Shown: one piece after another, positions 10,623 through 21,078 of the stretch
Layout: the number at the start of each line of letters is the position of its first letter
How positions within the stretch are numbered: position 1 is the stretch's first letter
NCBI GenBank assembly: GCA_022559845.1
Contig: CM040121.1
Span: 510,240,566-510,304,565 of the forward strand
Source of the DNA: Amorphophallus konjac
Taxonomy: Eukaryota > Streptophyta > Magnoliopsida > Alismatales > Araceae
Direction: 5' to 3'
Length of the DNA stretch: 64,000 nt
Position numbers and translations under genes: made by a program
The notes under the pieces: generated by a model
Told to the model about the DNA's origin: nothing
Seen by the model: the letters and a program-made list of their open reading frames with translations, nothing else
Database searches by the model: none

Positions 10623-11987
10623 TACTTGTCAGCTATCTATTTTTTCAACATCCTTAGTTATTTCTGATGTAACCTTGTGTATGTTCTAGGTGGATTTAAA
10701 AGGAATGACTTTTTAGGCTACTCTATGTCATTCTTATACAAGACATTTAAATACCTTTTTTGGGTTAATGGTGCATTGTATGTTATATTTTATTCTTGCA
10801 CACATCACTTACATGGATGGATGGCTCTCTACTTTAGATATTTGTGATTGACGAATCTGTGTGAATGGTCTGCTACTATTTTTCTCTTTTCCCTTTTGGC
10901 TATTTAGATAATGCATGCATTGGCTACTTTTTAGCTTCTACTACTCACGAATCTGCACTCTTCTGTGCCTGATAAAAAGTGAGAAGTTTTGTGATTGCAT
11001 TACTTGCTGAAATGAATGTGCTTCATGTATATAGTTCATGGGTTGACATGGCCTTCATTATTTTTCATGTATATACTTGCATTAGGTTGGCCTGATCTTA
11101 TTACTTCAACTAAGTGCCGACACTAGGTGGCTGAGTGTCGACACTTCCAATGCTGCATTCCTTAACATGATGTGCCTCAAGCACTTTGGGTGAGGATTTC
11201 AAGTTGCTTGATAAAGCAATCTCACTATATGAATTCTCCTGCTGCATTTCCATTGGATAACTTCATTGATGGATGGCTTATTGTATATGCACCTTATACG
11301 AAAATGCTATGGTTTACTGGAATGTAGCTTGCTCTTTACTGAATTTACAATTCATGCGTGGTTGCTTGATCTGAATTGGAAATGGTCCTTCCATGGATAA
11401 ACTAATTTGATATGTGAGCGTGTGTAGAAAATGGCTTGGACTGAACATTGAATGATTGCATTGTATTTGGAACCTTTGGAATGATCTTGGAATTCATATA
11501 TGGCTGATTGATTCATTATTTGATATGTGAGCTTATGAAGTATTTGGATTAGAGATGTGTGAATTACCTGTACTTGTGACTGCAAAGTTAATATACTAAT
11601 TTGTAAGTTGACTGAGATTGTCATGTGTGAAAATATGCCTTGAAGTTGGCTCACTCACATGCATTGAATTAATTCTTCATAAGAGAGCTTGAGCTGTAGA
11701 TGAATTGAATAATTGGTGGAAAAGTGTTGTGTATCTCATTTGCATTAACAGAAAATTAAAATGAATTTGAGCTTTTTAAAGTGCAGGTTTAATTATGTCC
11801 ACAATCCTTGAAACTATGGTAAGATCTTATTTTTACTGAATTCTTATGTGGCTAGATAGCCTAGATTGGAGTTAATGCATCGGTATAGTTTTTGGGCTTT
11901 ATTTCACTTCATAAATGCGTTTTCTGATTTTACTTTGCAAGTTTGTGGCCCAATGTTGTTTGAGTCTATACACTTTTTGTTGTATAA
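10623..11987. other. Non-coding interior of CACTA-1
   Basis: AT-rich sequence with no coding block I can recognise on either strand, and no long repeat. Confidence 0.6.
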
Positions 11988-12590
11988 GTCGGTGCAATAA
12001 CTGTGCATGTGCATAGTCGGTGCATGTGCATAGTCGGTGCATTTTTTGTTTTACTCAATACAGGTCGGTGAAACATGTGCATAGAGGTTGGTCGGTGCAG
12101 GTTGTTCACAAGTGCAGGTCGGTGCAATATATATATATATATATCTCGGTGCAATGTTTTGCTGCTGCACCCATGGGTCAGTGCATGTGCTTGATAAAGT
12201 CAGTGCAAGCACATTGTTTCACAAGGTCGGTGCAATTCATAGGTCGCTGCAGTTCATAGGTCCTGTATTTTTTTATATACTAACTCTTTCAATGTATAAG
12301 TCGGTGTAATAACTGTGCATGTGCATAGTCGGTACATTTTTTGTTTTACTCAATACAGGTCGGTGCAATATGTGCATAGAGGTTGGTCGGTGCAGGTTGT
12401 TCACAAGTGCAGGTCAGTGCAATATATATATATATCTCGGTGCAATGTTTTGCTACTGCACCCATGGGTCAGTGCATGTGCTTGATAAAGTCAGTGCAAG
12501 CACATTGTTTCACAAGGTCGGTGCAGTTCATAGGTCGGTGCAGTTCATAGCTCCTGTATTTTTTTATATACTAACTCTTTCAATGTGAGA
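11988..12590 (+). repeat. Tandem duplication of a roughly 300-bp unit rich in GTCGGTGCA
   Basis: The unit starting near 11988 (AGTCGGTGCAATAACTGTGC) recurs from about 12298 with few changes, including a variable TA run and the segment CACCCATGGGTCAGTGCATG. Within each unit the short word GTCGGTGCA occurs many times. Short frames here are by-products of the repeat. Confidence 0.85.
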
Positions 12591-13913
12591 TTCATGCAGG
12601 AATTATATGAATGTACAGGTATGATTGCACAATGAGTATATAAAAAAACAAAAGAACAATATATGTTTTCTTCTCAAGGGTCAACACTTTTCACCCTGTA
12701 TACTATTTTCTTCTCAAAACAGCTCCGGGCATGATATCATAACAAGGGGCTCTAAATGCATGGACTTTTCTACCTTACACGAGGCTTTGGATCCATCTTG
12801 TTCTGAGGAGTCTGTTTACATTCGTAATCGTTTGTTTATGGGGGTATGTATGGCTGCCCGGCCTGTCTGCAGTCACATTGGAAAACATGCCATGTCTGAA
12901 CTCAAGTTTGTGGCCCGATGAAGCTGTATGTTGTAAAAATAAAGTGAAAATGTATATCCTCTCATAATTGTTCTACTTAGGCAGTCTAGAGGCCTTTGTC
13001 TTACTTGGAGAACTTCGTTCCAGGTTCATTGGTCACATTTCAAGGGATCTCTTTTAATGTTTTACATGTGTCAGTTCTAAGATGGACAGGTCCAAACTTG
13101 ATGGTCATGTCTTGACCTCACTCAATTTGGCTTGTCGGCCCAGCCTACCTCTGAAACATAGTAAAGGGAAAAATTCATCTAAATGGGCTCCTTGTTTTGT
13201 AAGCCAGTAGCACTTAGTAAATGGGCAAATTATATGCATGTTATGAAAGCTATGTTTGTTCAAAGATTGCTCATGTCATCAACTTTTAGTTCAATTCCTC
13301 ATACATAAAAATTGTGCCAACATCAATATCTGATACTCATTTAATCAATACTCAATGTAGCACCCTGATGGAATGAATGTCATTTTCTTAAAGCATACAT
13401 GCCTGAATGTGTTTTGATTTTGAACTCTACTGTCATGTGGCATATCCTACAAAGTAGAGTACGAGTGATCAGATTCATGGACTTGCTTGAGGTGTGGGCA
13501 GAATTTTAAATTTTCATTCTCTAGTTGTCATTTTGGCTTGTCCATCAAGCAAAAATTATCTTTTCTTGTTGTTGTGGTTTTGACTCAATTTGGATATTCA
13601 TACGGGAATCTCACATTTATATATATAGAGGTGTTCATCATCTCAATGCTTAGGTTTTGGGTTGAGATCGTACCTCCAACACTAGTCATATTATTAGCTT
13701 GATTGACTATTCTATTTTTGATGGATGAATGTTGACTAATTTACCTTAACATTAAAAAGCATTTCTATTGTTGATGTCATTATCTTTTTTAATTATCTGA
13801 TTAATTTTTCTCTATCGATTCCATGTTTAGATTTCTTCAATAATGATCTTTCTTTTGAGCTTATTTCACTTTGGCTTGTAACTATGAAAATATGCATTTG
13901 CTTAATGTTTTTA
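12591..13913 (+). other. CACTA-1 interior with one unassigned exon-like ORF
   Basis: An open stretch at about 12717-12921 reads SGHDIITRGSKCMDFSTLHE and ends VAR then TGA. Its composition is exon-like, and it lies in the block of captured gene pieces, but I do not recognise it. The rest is AT-rich and shows nothing else. Confidence 0.35.
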
Positions 13914-14325
13914 GGGAGACAGGGAATGTATGTCAAGCCAGCAGCTTGTGGATTTCATACATGAATACATAAATGTGGTATGTGTTGCATTTTATGTAAC
14001 TCTAATACCAATCTATGTCCACTTGAGGCTGCAAATAATAAGGAAATAATCATACCATGTTAATTATCCAAATTCTACCAAATTTTGCACTGGTGCACCT
14101 TGAGATTTGTTTCTGAGTAGAAGCCAAAATTGTCTAATGATTTTCCCATCAGATGATTTTTTACCATCAAATATGTGGAAATGGCTCTTGATAGGTGTTT
14201 TAGCACCATCAACAGCCAGTGGTGAAGGTTGTGACAACATGACTATGATCTTGGTGCACTTTAAGAAATCGATTAACATGAGCTCTGGTGAAACTAACCA
14301 GCCATCAGAGACCATACCTCTATAA
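13914..14325 (+). pseudogene. Captured fragment of a protein phosphatase 2C gene
   Basis: Two exon pieces separated by an intron-like stretch. The first (13914-13977, after a TTTTTAG acceptor and before GTATGT) reads ECMSSQQLVDFIHEYINV. The second (about 14195-14325) reads LAPSTASGEGCDNMTMILVH and ends with FKKS and a short tail before a stop. Both are C-terminal PP2C motifs in the right order; the second includes the metal-binding GCDN Asp of the family. The rest of the phosphatase (N-terminal RGxR, DGH) is absent, so this is non-functional captured sequence. Confidence 0.75.
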
Positions 14326-14899
14326 TGCAAGTAGTGCTTCAATTCCCCCCCTCTCTCTCACATATCTTTTATAGTTAGTTGGTGAATTATGGAGGTTGAG
14401 GACAAAACAAAAGTTACTGGCAAAGTGGAGAATGATATGTTATTTTTTTGCTTGTCAATTGCAGGGGCATGCATCACTCCATGACAGGGTTTCACGCCAA
14501 CAGAGATTGTGAAGTAGACCCATTATAGGTGTCCACTCCATCTGGGCATGCTCTCCATTAATCTGGAAAAAAATGCAACTTACCTCCATTGTGTGTAAAT
14601 GGGTGACATACCGTTATAGGTTTTGGATATGTTACATTTTTTCCATGATAGCATTTAAGGTATTTTTTAGGCATGTTAGTTAATTGACTTAGTTGGGTTC
14701 TTTTTCAGGTTACTACGGCTACGGCTAAAGGGTATATCGTGAAAGGATAGGGAAACCAGAATGTTGAGGATATGGATTTGGCCATTCGAGCAAGCCTTAA
14801 GGGTCGGAAATTTGTGTATGTCAATGATGTTAAGGTAAAATGATAACCAAAAGAGGCCTCTCTTTATGCTAGAAGTATATAATTTTTATTACATAAGTA
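14326..14899 (+). other. CACTA-1 interior with an unassigned exon-like stretch
   Basis: At about 14750-14835 an open run reads NVEDMDLAIRASLKGRKFVY and ends in NDVK before GTAAAA, which looks like another captured exon. I cannot identify its source. Confidence 0.3.
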
Positions 14900-15166
14900 G
14901 TTTACCAAAATGTCAACAAGGGACAGACATTCCGGTTGACTCTTGCTTCTCTTCTTGAAATGGGTTATCAGGTGAGGTTTGGTGTTCTGGAAGGTGGAGC
15001 CTATGGTGTTTCTCAATCTCATAAGAGGGCATTCATTAGGGCTGCTTCACCAGAAGAAATGCTTCCTGAATGTCCCCACCCTATGCATGTCTTTTCAGGT
15101 CCCGAACTTAAAATTTCTTTACTTGGAGGTGTGCAATATGCTACTGTTAGGAGCACTGGTATGTCT
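14900..15166 (+). pseudogene. Captured exon of a MET1/DNMT1-type DNA methyltransferase
   Basis: One open exon reads [20 protein letters not shown], then [38 protein letters not shown] and [10 protein letters not shown], ending at a GTATGT donor. This is the catalytic-domain segment of maintenance CpG methyltransferases (GYQVRFG..GA.GVSQ.RKRAF in the family). Only this exon is visible; the PCQ catalytic loop and the target-recognition region are missing. It is a transduplicated fragment, in the same orientation as the CACTA genes. Such a fragment could produce chimeric transcripts or small RNAs against the parent gene, which is inference. Confidence 0.85.
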
Positions 15167-15889
15167 AGACTCCTCAAGGTAGCATGGTGCTGAATTCTGC
15201 CTTTTGTGCACCTGAGTCTTCTCTTTTATAATTTATTCCTTTCTGCATGTGTGCCCAAGATGCACACCCTAATACATAGGAATGCTAATATAGTCAATTT
15301 CGTATGTAGTTCTGGGGCCACCTAAAGTAAGTGACCAGTTATGAGTTCTTCATCCCAGCAAGCTAAAGATGGATTGTGCTATACTCTCTCTTCTTTGAAT
15401 AAACAATGGCTTTATGATCACCTTTCAAAGGCAAGGATTATTTCCATTACAGTGAATTTTGGAGCATCTTCATTTATCCACGTCCAACTGCTCTATGTTG
15501 TATGTAAGTTATGCATACACCATAGCTTTGAACCGGTGTCTCTAGTCTATAGTGTGTTAATGGAAGTCAAGCTAAGGTGTTCTTTGACCATTGTGTTAAT
15601 GGCTTTTTCTGAAGGTGGATGTCTCACATCCTTGAGACTGATGCTTGGATCCTTGAGAGTGATACTTGGAAGCATAAGAGGCTGAGTGAGCCCATAATTC
15701 CATGTTCAGATTCAGTAAACATTCAGCTTGACTAGAGGCTGCCTGGATTTATGCAACTGAGAACCTTAGTTGACTTGTGAATTGGCAATTAGGCATAGCT
15801 TTTGTATGAATAGACATTATTTTTCCCATTATATTCATGAATTCCATTTTGCTAGTAGACAAAACACATACTTGACTACATAATGCTAA
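15167..15889. other. CACTA-1 interior, no recognised gene
   Basis: An open frame at 15341-15685 has no recognisable domain and no supporting splice context. Probably non-coding or intron carried with the captured fragments. Confidence 0.4.
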
Positions 15890-16449
15890 AGAATTTGAAC
15901 ATAGATGGAATACGCACCATCAGAAGTGTTCTTGGTCAAAGTATTGCTCTTGACTGCTATATTCGCCAGGTATGTAAAAAAGGAACCCAGGTTTTCTGAA
16001 ACTTAATATACCATGTTTGTCTTCAATTCTAATAATGACATAGTCTTTAGCCATCTACCTCATCGCAGGGGACTTGGCAAATCAAATCCTGAAAAGTTGA
16101 GCAAAGTGTTCAACCAACTCAATCTGATGCCAACTTTCTATTTGCTATGAATAACATGTCTTCCCTAGATACTAACCCATTGTTCCTCCACTCAATCTTT
16201 CCCATTGTTCCTCCACTCCCTCTATTATAGCAATTATTGAGAAGATGCCCTTTTTACACTTCTTAGATGGACATGTGTTACTTTTCTCTCTAGGTGGATG
16301 GAATGGTTGCAGAGTTCACAGATATAAACCGTGGCATGGAGAAGACTGGTACATCTACAATGAAGAGAAAAAAGCTTTTTCAATTGGTCGGAAAGGCAAA
16401 TTCACATTTGGCTGATGTCATTCTTAAACTTGGGTTATTTGAGAGGTTC
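15890..16449 (+). pseudogene. Captured fragment of a DUF155 (RMND1/RRG-like) gene
   Basis: Two exon pieces with proper splice borders. The first ends at 15969 and reads LNIDGIRTIRSVLGQSIALD then CYIRQ before GTATGT. The second starts at 16294 after TCTCTAG and reads VDGMVAEFTDINRGMEKTGT, then KRKKLFQLVGKANSHLADVI and LKLGLFER, after which similarity stops. DUF155 proteins (yeast Sif2/Rmd family, human RMND1, Arabidopsis RETARDED ROOT GROWTH) are mostly mitochondrial. The fragment lacks both ends and cannot make the full protein. Confidence 0.75.
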
Positions 16450-16749
16450 TCTTCATGTTTTTGCACAGCCATTTCCTCTTGAAGGTGATGTATTCAATGT
16501 TTAACACATGTTCTAGTGGTTAATAGTTACTAATTGGAAAGTAAATTTGTGTGTAGGTGATGTATTAATATCTTGAAGTTGTTAGCGGTGTTTCAAAGTC
16601 CGTGTATGATCTATATTGATGTGTTGAATGTGATTTTATATTGATGTGATTATGAGTTTTTAAGTTAGTGATGTGTTCAATGTGAGATTAATGTAGGGAT
16701 CATTTATATGAATGTATACATGTATGATTGCATAATGAGTATTTTAAAA

Positions 16750-17185
16750 AAAGGAACTATATACCTACGTTTTTTAAAAAAATAAGACTACATCACTTCC
16801 TACGTTTTTAAGAGACCGACTCTAATACTTTTTCGTACGTTTTTTATAGAACGTGATAATATACAATATACCAACGTTTTAAGAATACCTACATTTTAAG
16901 AATCGTAGGTATATTCAATTACATGCGTGTGTATATATATTTTTAACTTACGTTGTTTCCAAAAGCATAGGTATAGGTCCATATCTATCTACGCTTTCAT
17001 ATGAAATATTCTTACGTTTTGACAAACGTAGGTATATGTCGGTATCTACCTACGTTTTTTGTTAGATTATTCCTATGCTTCACGGACGTAGGAATAGGTT
17101 GACGTGGTTTAAAATTTTATCTACGTTTTTTTAGACTTACAACTATATTTTTTAAACGTAAGTAAAGGCCAATTTTCTTATAGTG
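16750..17185 (-). repeat. Right subterminal repeats and terminus of CACTA-1
   Basis: More than ten short motifs, CTACGTTTT and its inverse AAACGTAGG, with variants such as ACGTAGGAATAGG, in both orientations, end at the terminus CTTATAGTG. This is the binding-site layout expected of CACTA subterminal regions. The same words occur at the left end of CACTA-2 (19651), so the two are related. Confidence 0.85.
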
Positions 17186-18402
17186 TAACTGTGCGAGCAG
17201 TCCGGCGAGTGCAAGGTGTACGTACGTCTGCGACGAGGTGGAGGAGGTGAGCTGGGCCAGTCGTCAGAACTCCGTCACAGCAAGCTCGCCGTGGGCAGTG
17301 GGGACCCACTCGATCGAGTCCCTCCGTGTTAGCGCCTCATCCCATATGCATATATGGCTCAAGCACATCCGCGGTGCATGCAGGCGGCCAGCTATGGCTT
17401 CAGGATGCAGCCGCTGCAGGTTCCATGTCCTCCTCTGCGCTCGGATGACCATGTGGAACACGTACGGCTAGCACTCAGAACTCTTCACTGGATTAATATT
17501 TATTATCCCTGTTGATAACTTCCAAGCTTTATCGATGCTCCTCAGGACTCTAGCTAGCTAGAGTCCCTGTTGTAAAGAGTCCTGCTGCTGTATATATATA
17601 TACGCACCTTGTACACATGCAGTTTAACACCAAATACAAATAGGCCGGCCGCCTGATCCCATCGCACAGAACAGAGCGATCGAGCATTTGTTCATCCCCC
17701 TCCTGTTTATATATATGGGTGTGATCACCATCTTAATTACACTCCGTCAAGGCGTATCTCTGCCGCAAGTAATTCGCTGCAAGCTCTCTCTCCCTGTGTG
17801 CGTGGCATGGGAAGAGGTGAGGGATATTGGAGATGTCTGCGAACCTGTGCACGTACGACTGAAGGGATCGAGTGCTTAATTTGCCGGTGTCGGAGGAGAA
17901 AAGAAAAAAAAAGGAAGGATAAAAGACTAGAGTTTTAACCGTAGTTTACATTAACAAGAGCTAATTAATTTAGTATTCTGTTACTACACTAGTAGTATTA
18001 ACCAATTTAATTTCAAGGCCTTATTTTAGAGTGGGCATAGATTGTGGGGACTGATAGTGAGATCAAAATTATATATAAGAATATATTTGAAATTAGACAA
18101 AGAATATAAGAACTGGAACATTGTCAAAATTCCAACACATATTTATATGATTCCATAACAAACAACCACAACCACATATGATATGATACGCCGTGCAAGA
18201 GAGAGCAGGCTATCTTATCAACGCAAACACACGGATGCACCGATCCGACCACAGCGGCACATTAATATTACAGACTCTAATTGAGATCATGCACAATACA
18301 CGACCCAACACCAACAGAGCATGCAGGAAGACCAGACACACAGAACAGGTAGCAAGCAGGGCGACACAGATCATATTATGGTACGTAAAACATACTGCAT
18401 CA
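17186..18402. other. Host intergenic DNA with possible exon remnants
   Basis: GC content rises sharply at 17190-17470, where both strands stay open for over 60 codons (plus 17238-17471, minus 17264-17461), but neither product is recognisable. A TATATATATATAC tract at about 17590 precedes a small ORF at 17688-17879 with a hydrophobic start; I see no support that it is a gene. From 17880 the DNA is AT-rich and featureless. Confidence 0.4.
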
Positions 18403-18777
18403 CTAGACGTACGGCTCATCCACCTCCCTGGGGCACGCGTAACAAGGCTTGCAATTGGGGCAGTACACCTTGCTGCACCTCACGGCCAGACCGCACCGTT
18501 TTGCGCCTTGCAGCTGCTTGCAGACGCAGGAATGGCCGTCCTTATGCCTTCTGATCTCCTCATCTATGGCGTAGCAGCAAGCCAAATTGGCTACCCCTCC
18601 CTCGCACTCTGCAAACACTTCTCTGCAAGTGTACACCGCCGCAAGGGACGAGTCTTCTGGGGCCGGCGCATCGTCGACGGCACGGATCACCGGCACCATC
18701 AGCAGCAGCAGGACGAGGATGGAGAGACAGCAGCAGTAGGTGGAGGGACGACGCCCCAAGACAGCCATGATGATCAA
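18403..18777 (-). CDS. Small secreted cysteine-rich protein, family unknown
   Basis: A single-exon ORF of 124 codons, or 121 if the second Met (18768, in the better context ATCATGGCT) is used. The N-terminus is a clear signal peptide: CCCLSILVLLLLMVPVIRA with likely cleavage before VDDAP. The mature part has 12 cysteines: CREVFAEC, a CC pair in NLACCYAI, CVC, then RCGLAVRCSKVYCPNCKPC and YAC near the C-terminus. The C..C..CC..CxC opening recalls the eight-cysteine (LTP-like) fold, but the spacing after CxC is too short, and it does not fit the GASA/snakin or Bowman-Birk patterns. Such peptides usually act in the apoplast (defence or signalling). A TATA box lies upstream. This is the best candidate for a resident host gene in the window. 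Confidence 0.7.
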   Translation of the reverse strand: MIIMAVLGRRPSTYCCCLSILVLLLLMVPVIRAVDDAPAPEDSSLAAVYTCREVFAECEGGVANLACCYAIDEEIRRHKDGHSCVCKQLQGAKRCGLAVRCSKVYCPNCKPCYACPREVDEPYV

Positions 18778-18908
18778 TACCCGGAAAGCTCGGCGAGTAG
18801 TGGGTTTGCGGATCTAGCTAGCTATTTAGCTAGTATGGGTGCGTAAGGTTCTCCGCAGCTAGCTGTGTCTCCGCATGCAGGACCAAGAGGAATGCAATCT
18901 CACTTGGT

Positions 18909-18916
18909 ATTTATAG
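18909..18916 (-). promoter_or_regulatory. TATA box of the Cys-rich protein gene
   Basis: TATAAATA on the minus strand (CCCTATAAATACC), about 135-140 bases upstream of the ATG, giving an expected 5' UTR of roughly 100 bases. Confidence 0.65.
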
Positions 18917-19650
18917 GGCAGGATAGGAGTCCTCGTCGATGCTCCTATTTTTTTTTTCTAGCAGCTGGCATGCCGGCATGCATGCATGTGATGGAAAGGA
19001 ACACACTACCAACTTATTGTTCGCTTCCATCGCCACCTCACTGCACCTGGAGCATAAATGCTTAGGGCATCTTAATTAAAGACTGCTTCAGCATCCACAT
19101 ACCGTCCCTTTGGAATATTATGGAACTGCATGCAAGTTTGATCAGGTCGGATTGGAAACGACTCGTGGCGGATTGTATTGGTATCAAGATAACGCACCAT
19201 CGACGTCAATCCTACACGAAGAAAATATTTCTAGAGACTATACCTTTGTGTATTATAGCTATAATATTCATGAAATTTATCGGCATGCATGTTGCTGTTA
19301 ACCCGTCAGAATTTGGACCTGGAATTAAATATTTTAGACTTTCGGAATCCTCTATCGTTACTGGGTTGGGATGAACTGATCACTTCAAGTGCTTTTTGAT
19401 GGATCTTTATTGACTACACGAGCAACTCACGAACAAACTCCAAAACTCTGACTCTACTCATTCAATTAATCTGATGAGTGACACTTGGGGGAAAAAAACT
19501 TATATAGGTTCCATTAATGAATGAGTCAAAATTGAACATAGAAATACTCGGCTCATCTATGTTCATACACAAACTAAAGCCTCAATATTATTTTGTTGAT
19601 AATGTACGTGGTCATATTCATTTAGTATCTCAATTACAGCTCAATTGTCA
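18917..19650. other. Upstream intergenic region
   Basis: No coding sequence is recognised. There is a GCATGCATGCATG tract near 18975 and otherwise AT-rich DNA up to the CACTA-2 terminus. Confidence 0.5.
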
Positions 19651-20570
19651 CTACACCAAATAGAATCTACATTTACGACACTTACCTACGATTCTGTTAA
19701 TCGCAGGAATAGATTGAACTATACTTATGTTTTTGTGGGTTTATATATTAGCTACGCTCCATTTCATAGGTAAGTCATACTCACGGTTTAACAACGTCGT
19801 AGGAATAGATAGTTATGGTTCTAAAAAAGACTCATTGATATCATCCGCCGTAGGTATAGACCCAATTACCAGCCCATCCCAACCCATAAAAATAGGTTTT
19901 AGGGGTTTTGGCTCCAGGCTGAGCGCCCACTCCTGTCTGAAAAAAAAATCACTAATTATTTTTTCCAAGTCACTTGGCCACCTAAATCCCCTCACGAAAT
20001 CCCCAAATCACATCTTCCTCCTCCCTATTCCTTCTCCTGCCTCTTCCCCCTATTCATCTCTTCCTCTTTCTTCCTCTCCCTCTCGTGTACAGCAATTCCC
20101 CAGAAGTGCCGCGGCCACCTCGCAGTCGCCTGTGGCCACGACTCTGTCTCTATCCACCCTCACCCTCACCAGTCGTCGCAGACGCCGGAGTCATCTCGTG
20201 AGCTGCCTCGTGCCCTCTCCTCCTCACCACTACTTGCTTTGCAATCACCTTTGCAGAGCCCCACAGTTGCCACCAAAGCCCACATCAACCCCGCTCCGGT
20301 CATCCCCGCAAAGCTCAATCGCAACAGAAGGGGGGAGTTTGCCCCACCTTGGTTTCCACCACGACGAAGCCCAGCCACATATTTCCTCCTCCTCTCATCC
20401 CCCTATTTTTCCACTTGAACTCTAGTCACTCCAGCACCCCGCCTTCTTCCTTCGTCCTCCTTCTCCCTCGTGCTTCTTCTCCTTCCAGGCGTCGTTCCAA
20501 TTGCAGGTACGGATTGTTCCAATTGCAGGTACGGATTGTTCCAATTGCCGTTCTTGTTTTTGCTTCTGCT
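19651..20570 (+). mobile_element. CACTA-2, left end
   Basis: Starts CACTACACCAAATAGAATC at 19651, followed by subterminal words ACCTACG, CGTAGGAATAG and CGTAGGTATAG up to about 19870, the same words as in CACTA-1. From about 20000 the sequence becomes pyrimidine-rich (CCTCCTCC, CTTCCTCTC), like the leader of the element's gene, with a 22-bp tandem repeat (ATTGCAGGTACGG...) near 20500. A copia element interrupts it at 20571. The open frame 19727-20425 has no recognisable domain. Confidence 0.65.
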
Positions 20571-21033
20571 TGTTAAAATAATAATTTGAATGTGCTGGAC
20601 TTCTCTAGAAGCATGAAGAAAACTCCAAAATATTATGGAAGAAAGATGAAGGCATAGAAGGTTCTAGAATGCCATTAAAAAAAGAGAACTCCAGAAACAC
20701 TTATCTAGAGAGAAGATGAGAGAAGAATACTCTAGAATGACGGTGCCTAAGAAGTATCTAGAAAGAGCTCCATACCTCTAATGGAGTCTATAAATACCAC
20801 TACCTAGGCACCCTTGTGGGGATCCAAGAGAGATCGAAGAGATCCAAGTAGAAGTAGAAGTGAGCCAAAGAGCCTCACTCCATTCCATCAACCTTCCAAG
20901 CATTTTACCAAGCCATTCCATCTTCCATCTCCCCTTCTACATTGTACAAGATCTTTTGTACTTGTACTATTTCTTCAATAAAATTATTACTTTCTTCACC
21001 TTTTGTGCCCATCTCACTTCCGCTGCTCCAACA
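20571..21033 (+). repeat. 5' LTR of the copia element
   Basis: 463 bp, TGTTAAAATAATAA to CTGCTCCAACA. A TATA-like TCTATAAATACC at about 20788 and TTCAATAAAATTATT near the end would serve as promoter and polyadenylation signal. Confidence 0.95.
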
Positions 21034-21037
21034 AATT

Positions 21038-21050
21038 TGGTATCAGAGCC
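21038..21050 (+). other. Primer-binding site, copia
   Basis: TGGTATCAGAGCC, complementary to the 3' end of initiator methionine tRNA, four bases inside the 5' LTR. Confidence 0.9.
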
Positions 21051-21078
21051 ATAGCCTCAATTCCCTCAAGTTCCAATC

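Larger units (their letters stand above)
6721..17185 (+). mobile_element. CACTA-1 transposon, right part, with captured gene fragments
   Basis: The right end is CTTATAGTG at 17185, the inverse of CACTATAAG, a CACTA-type terminus, preceded by about 430 bp of dispersed CTACGTTT / AAACGTAGG subterminal motifs. Inside are a Ulp1 protease gene and a Transposase_24/DUF8039 gene, both typical CACTA/En-Spm cargo, then fragments of at least three host genes. No matching CACTA start is present on the left, so Tat-1 appears to have inserted into the element and the left end lies outside the window. Confidence 0.75.

Noticed and set aside
12020..12588. Small ORFs in the GTCGGTGCA duplication
   Set aside because: They repeat with the DNA unit and have no domain or start context.
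18403..18777. GASA/snakin or Bowman-Birk inhibitor
   Set aside because: Twelve cysteines, but the spacing and the required motifs of these families are missing.
18193..18846. Plus-strand ORF opposite the Cys-rich gene
   Set aside because: Its frame is the shadow of the minus-strand gene, which has a signal peptide, TATA box and a regular cysteine pattern.
19727..20425. 232-codon ORF at the left end of CACTA-2
   Set aside because: Ser/Pro/Leu-rich translation of a pyrimidine-rich leader, starting inside subterminal repeats.
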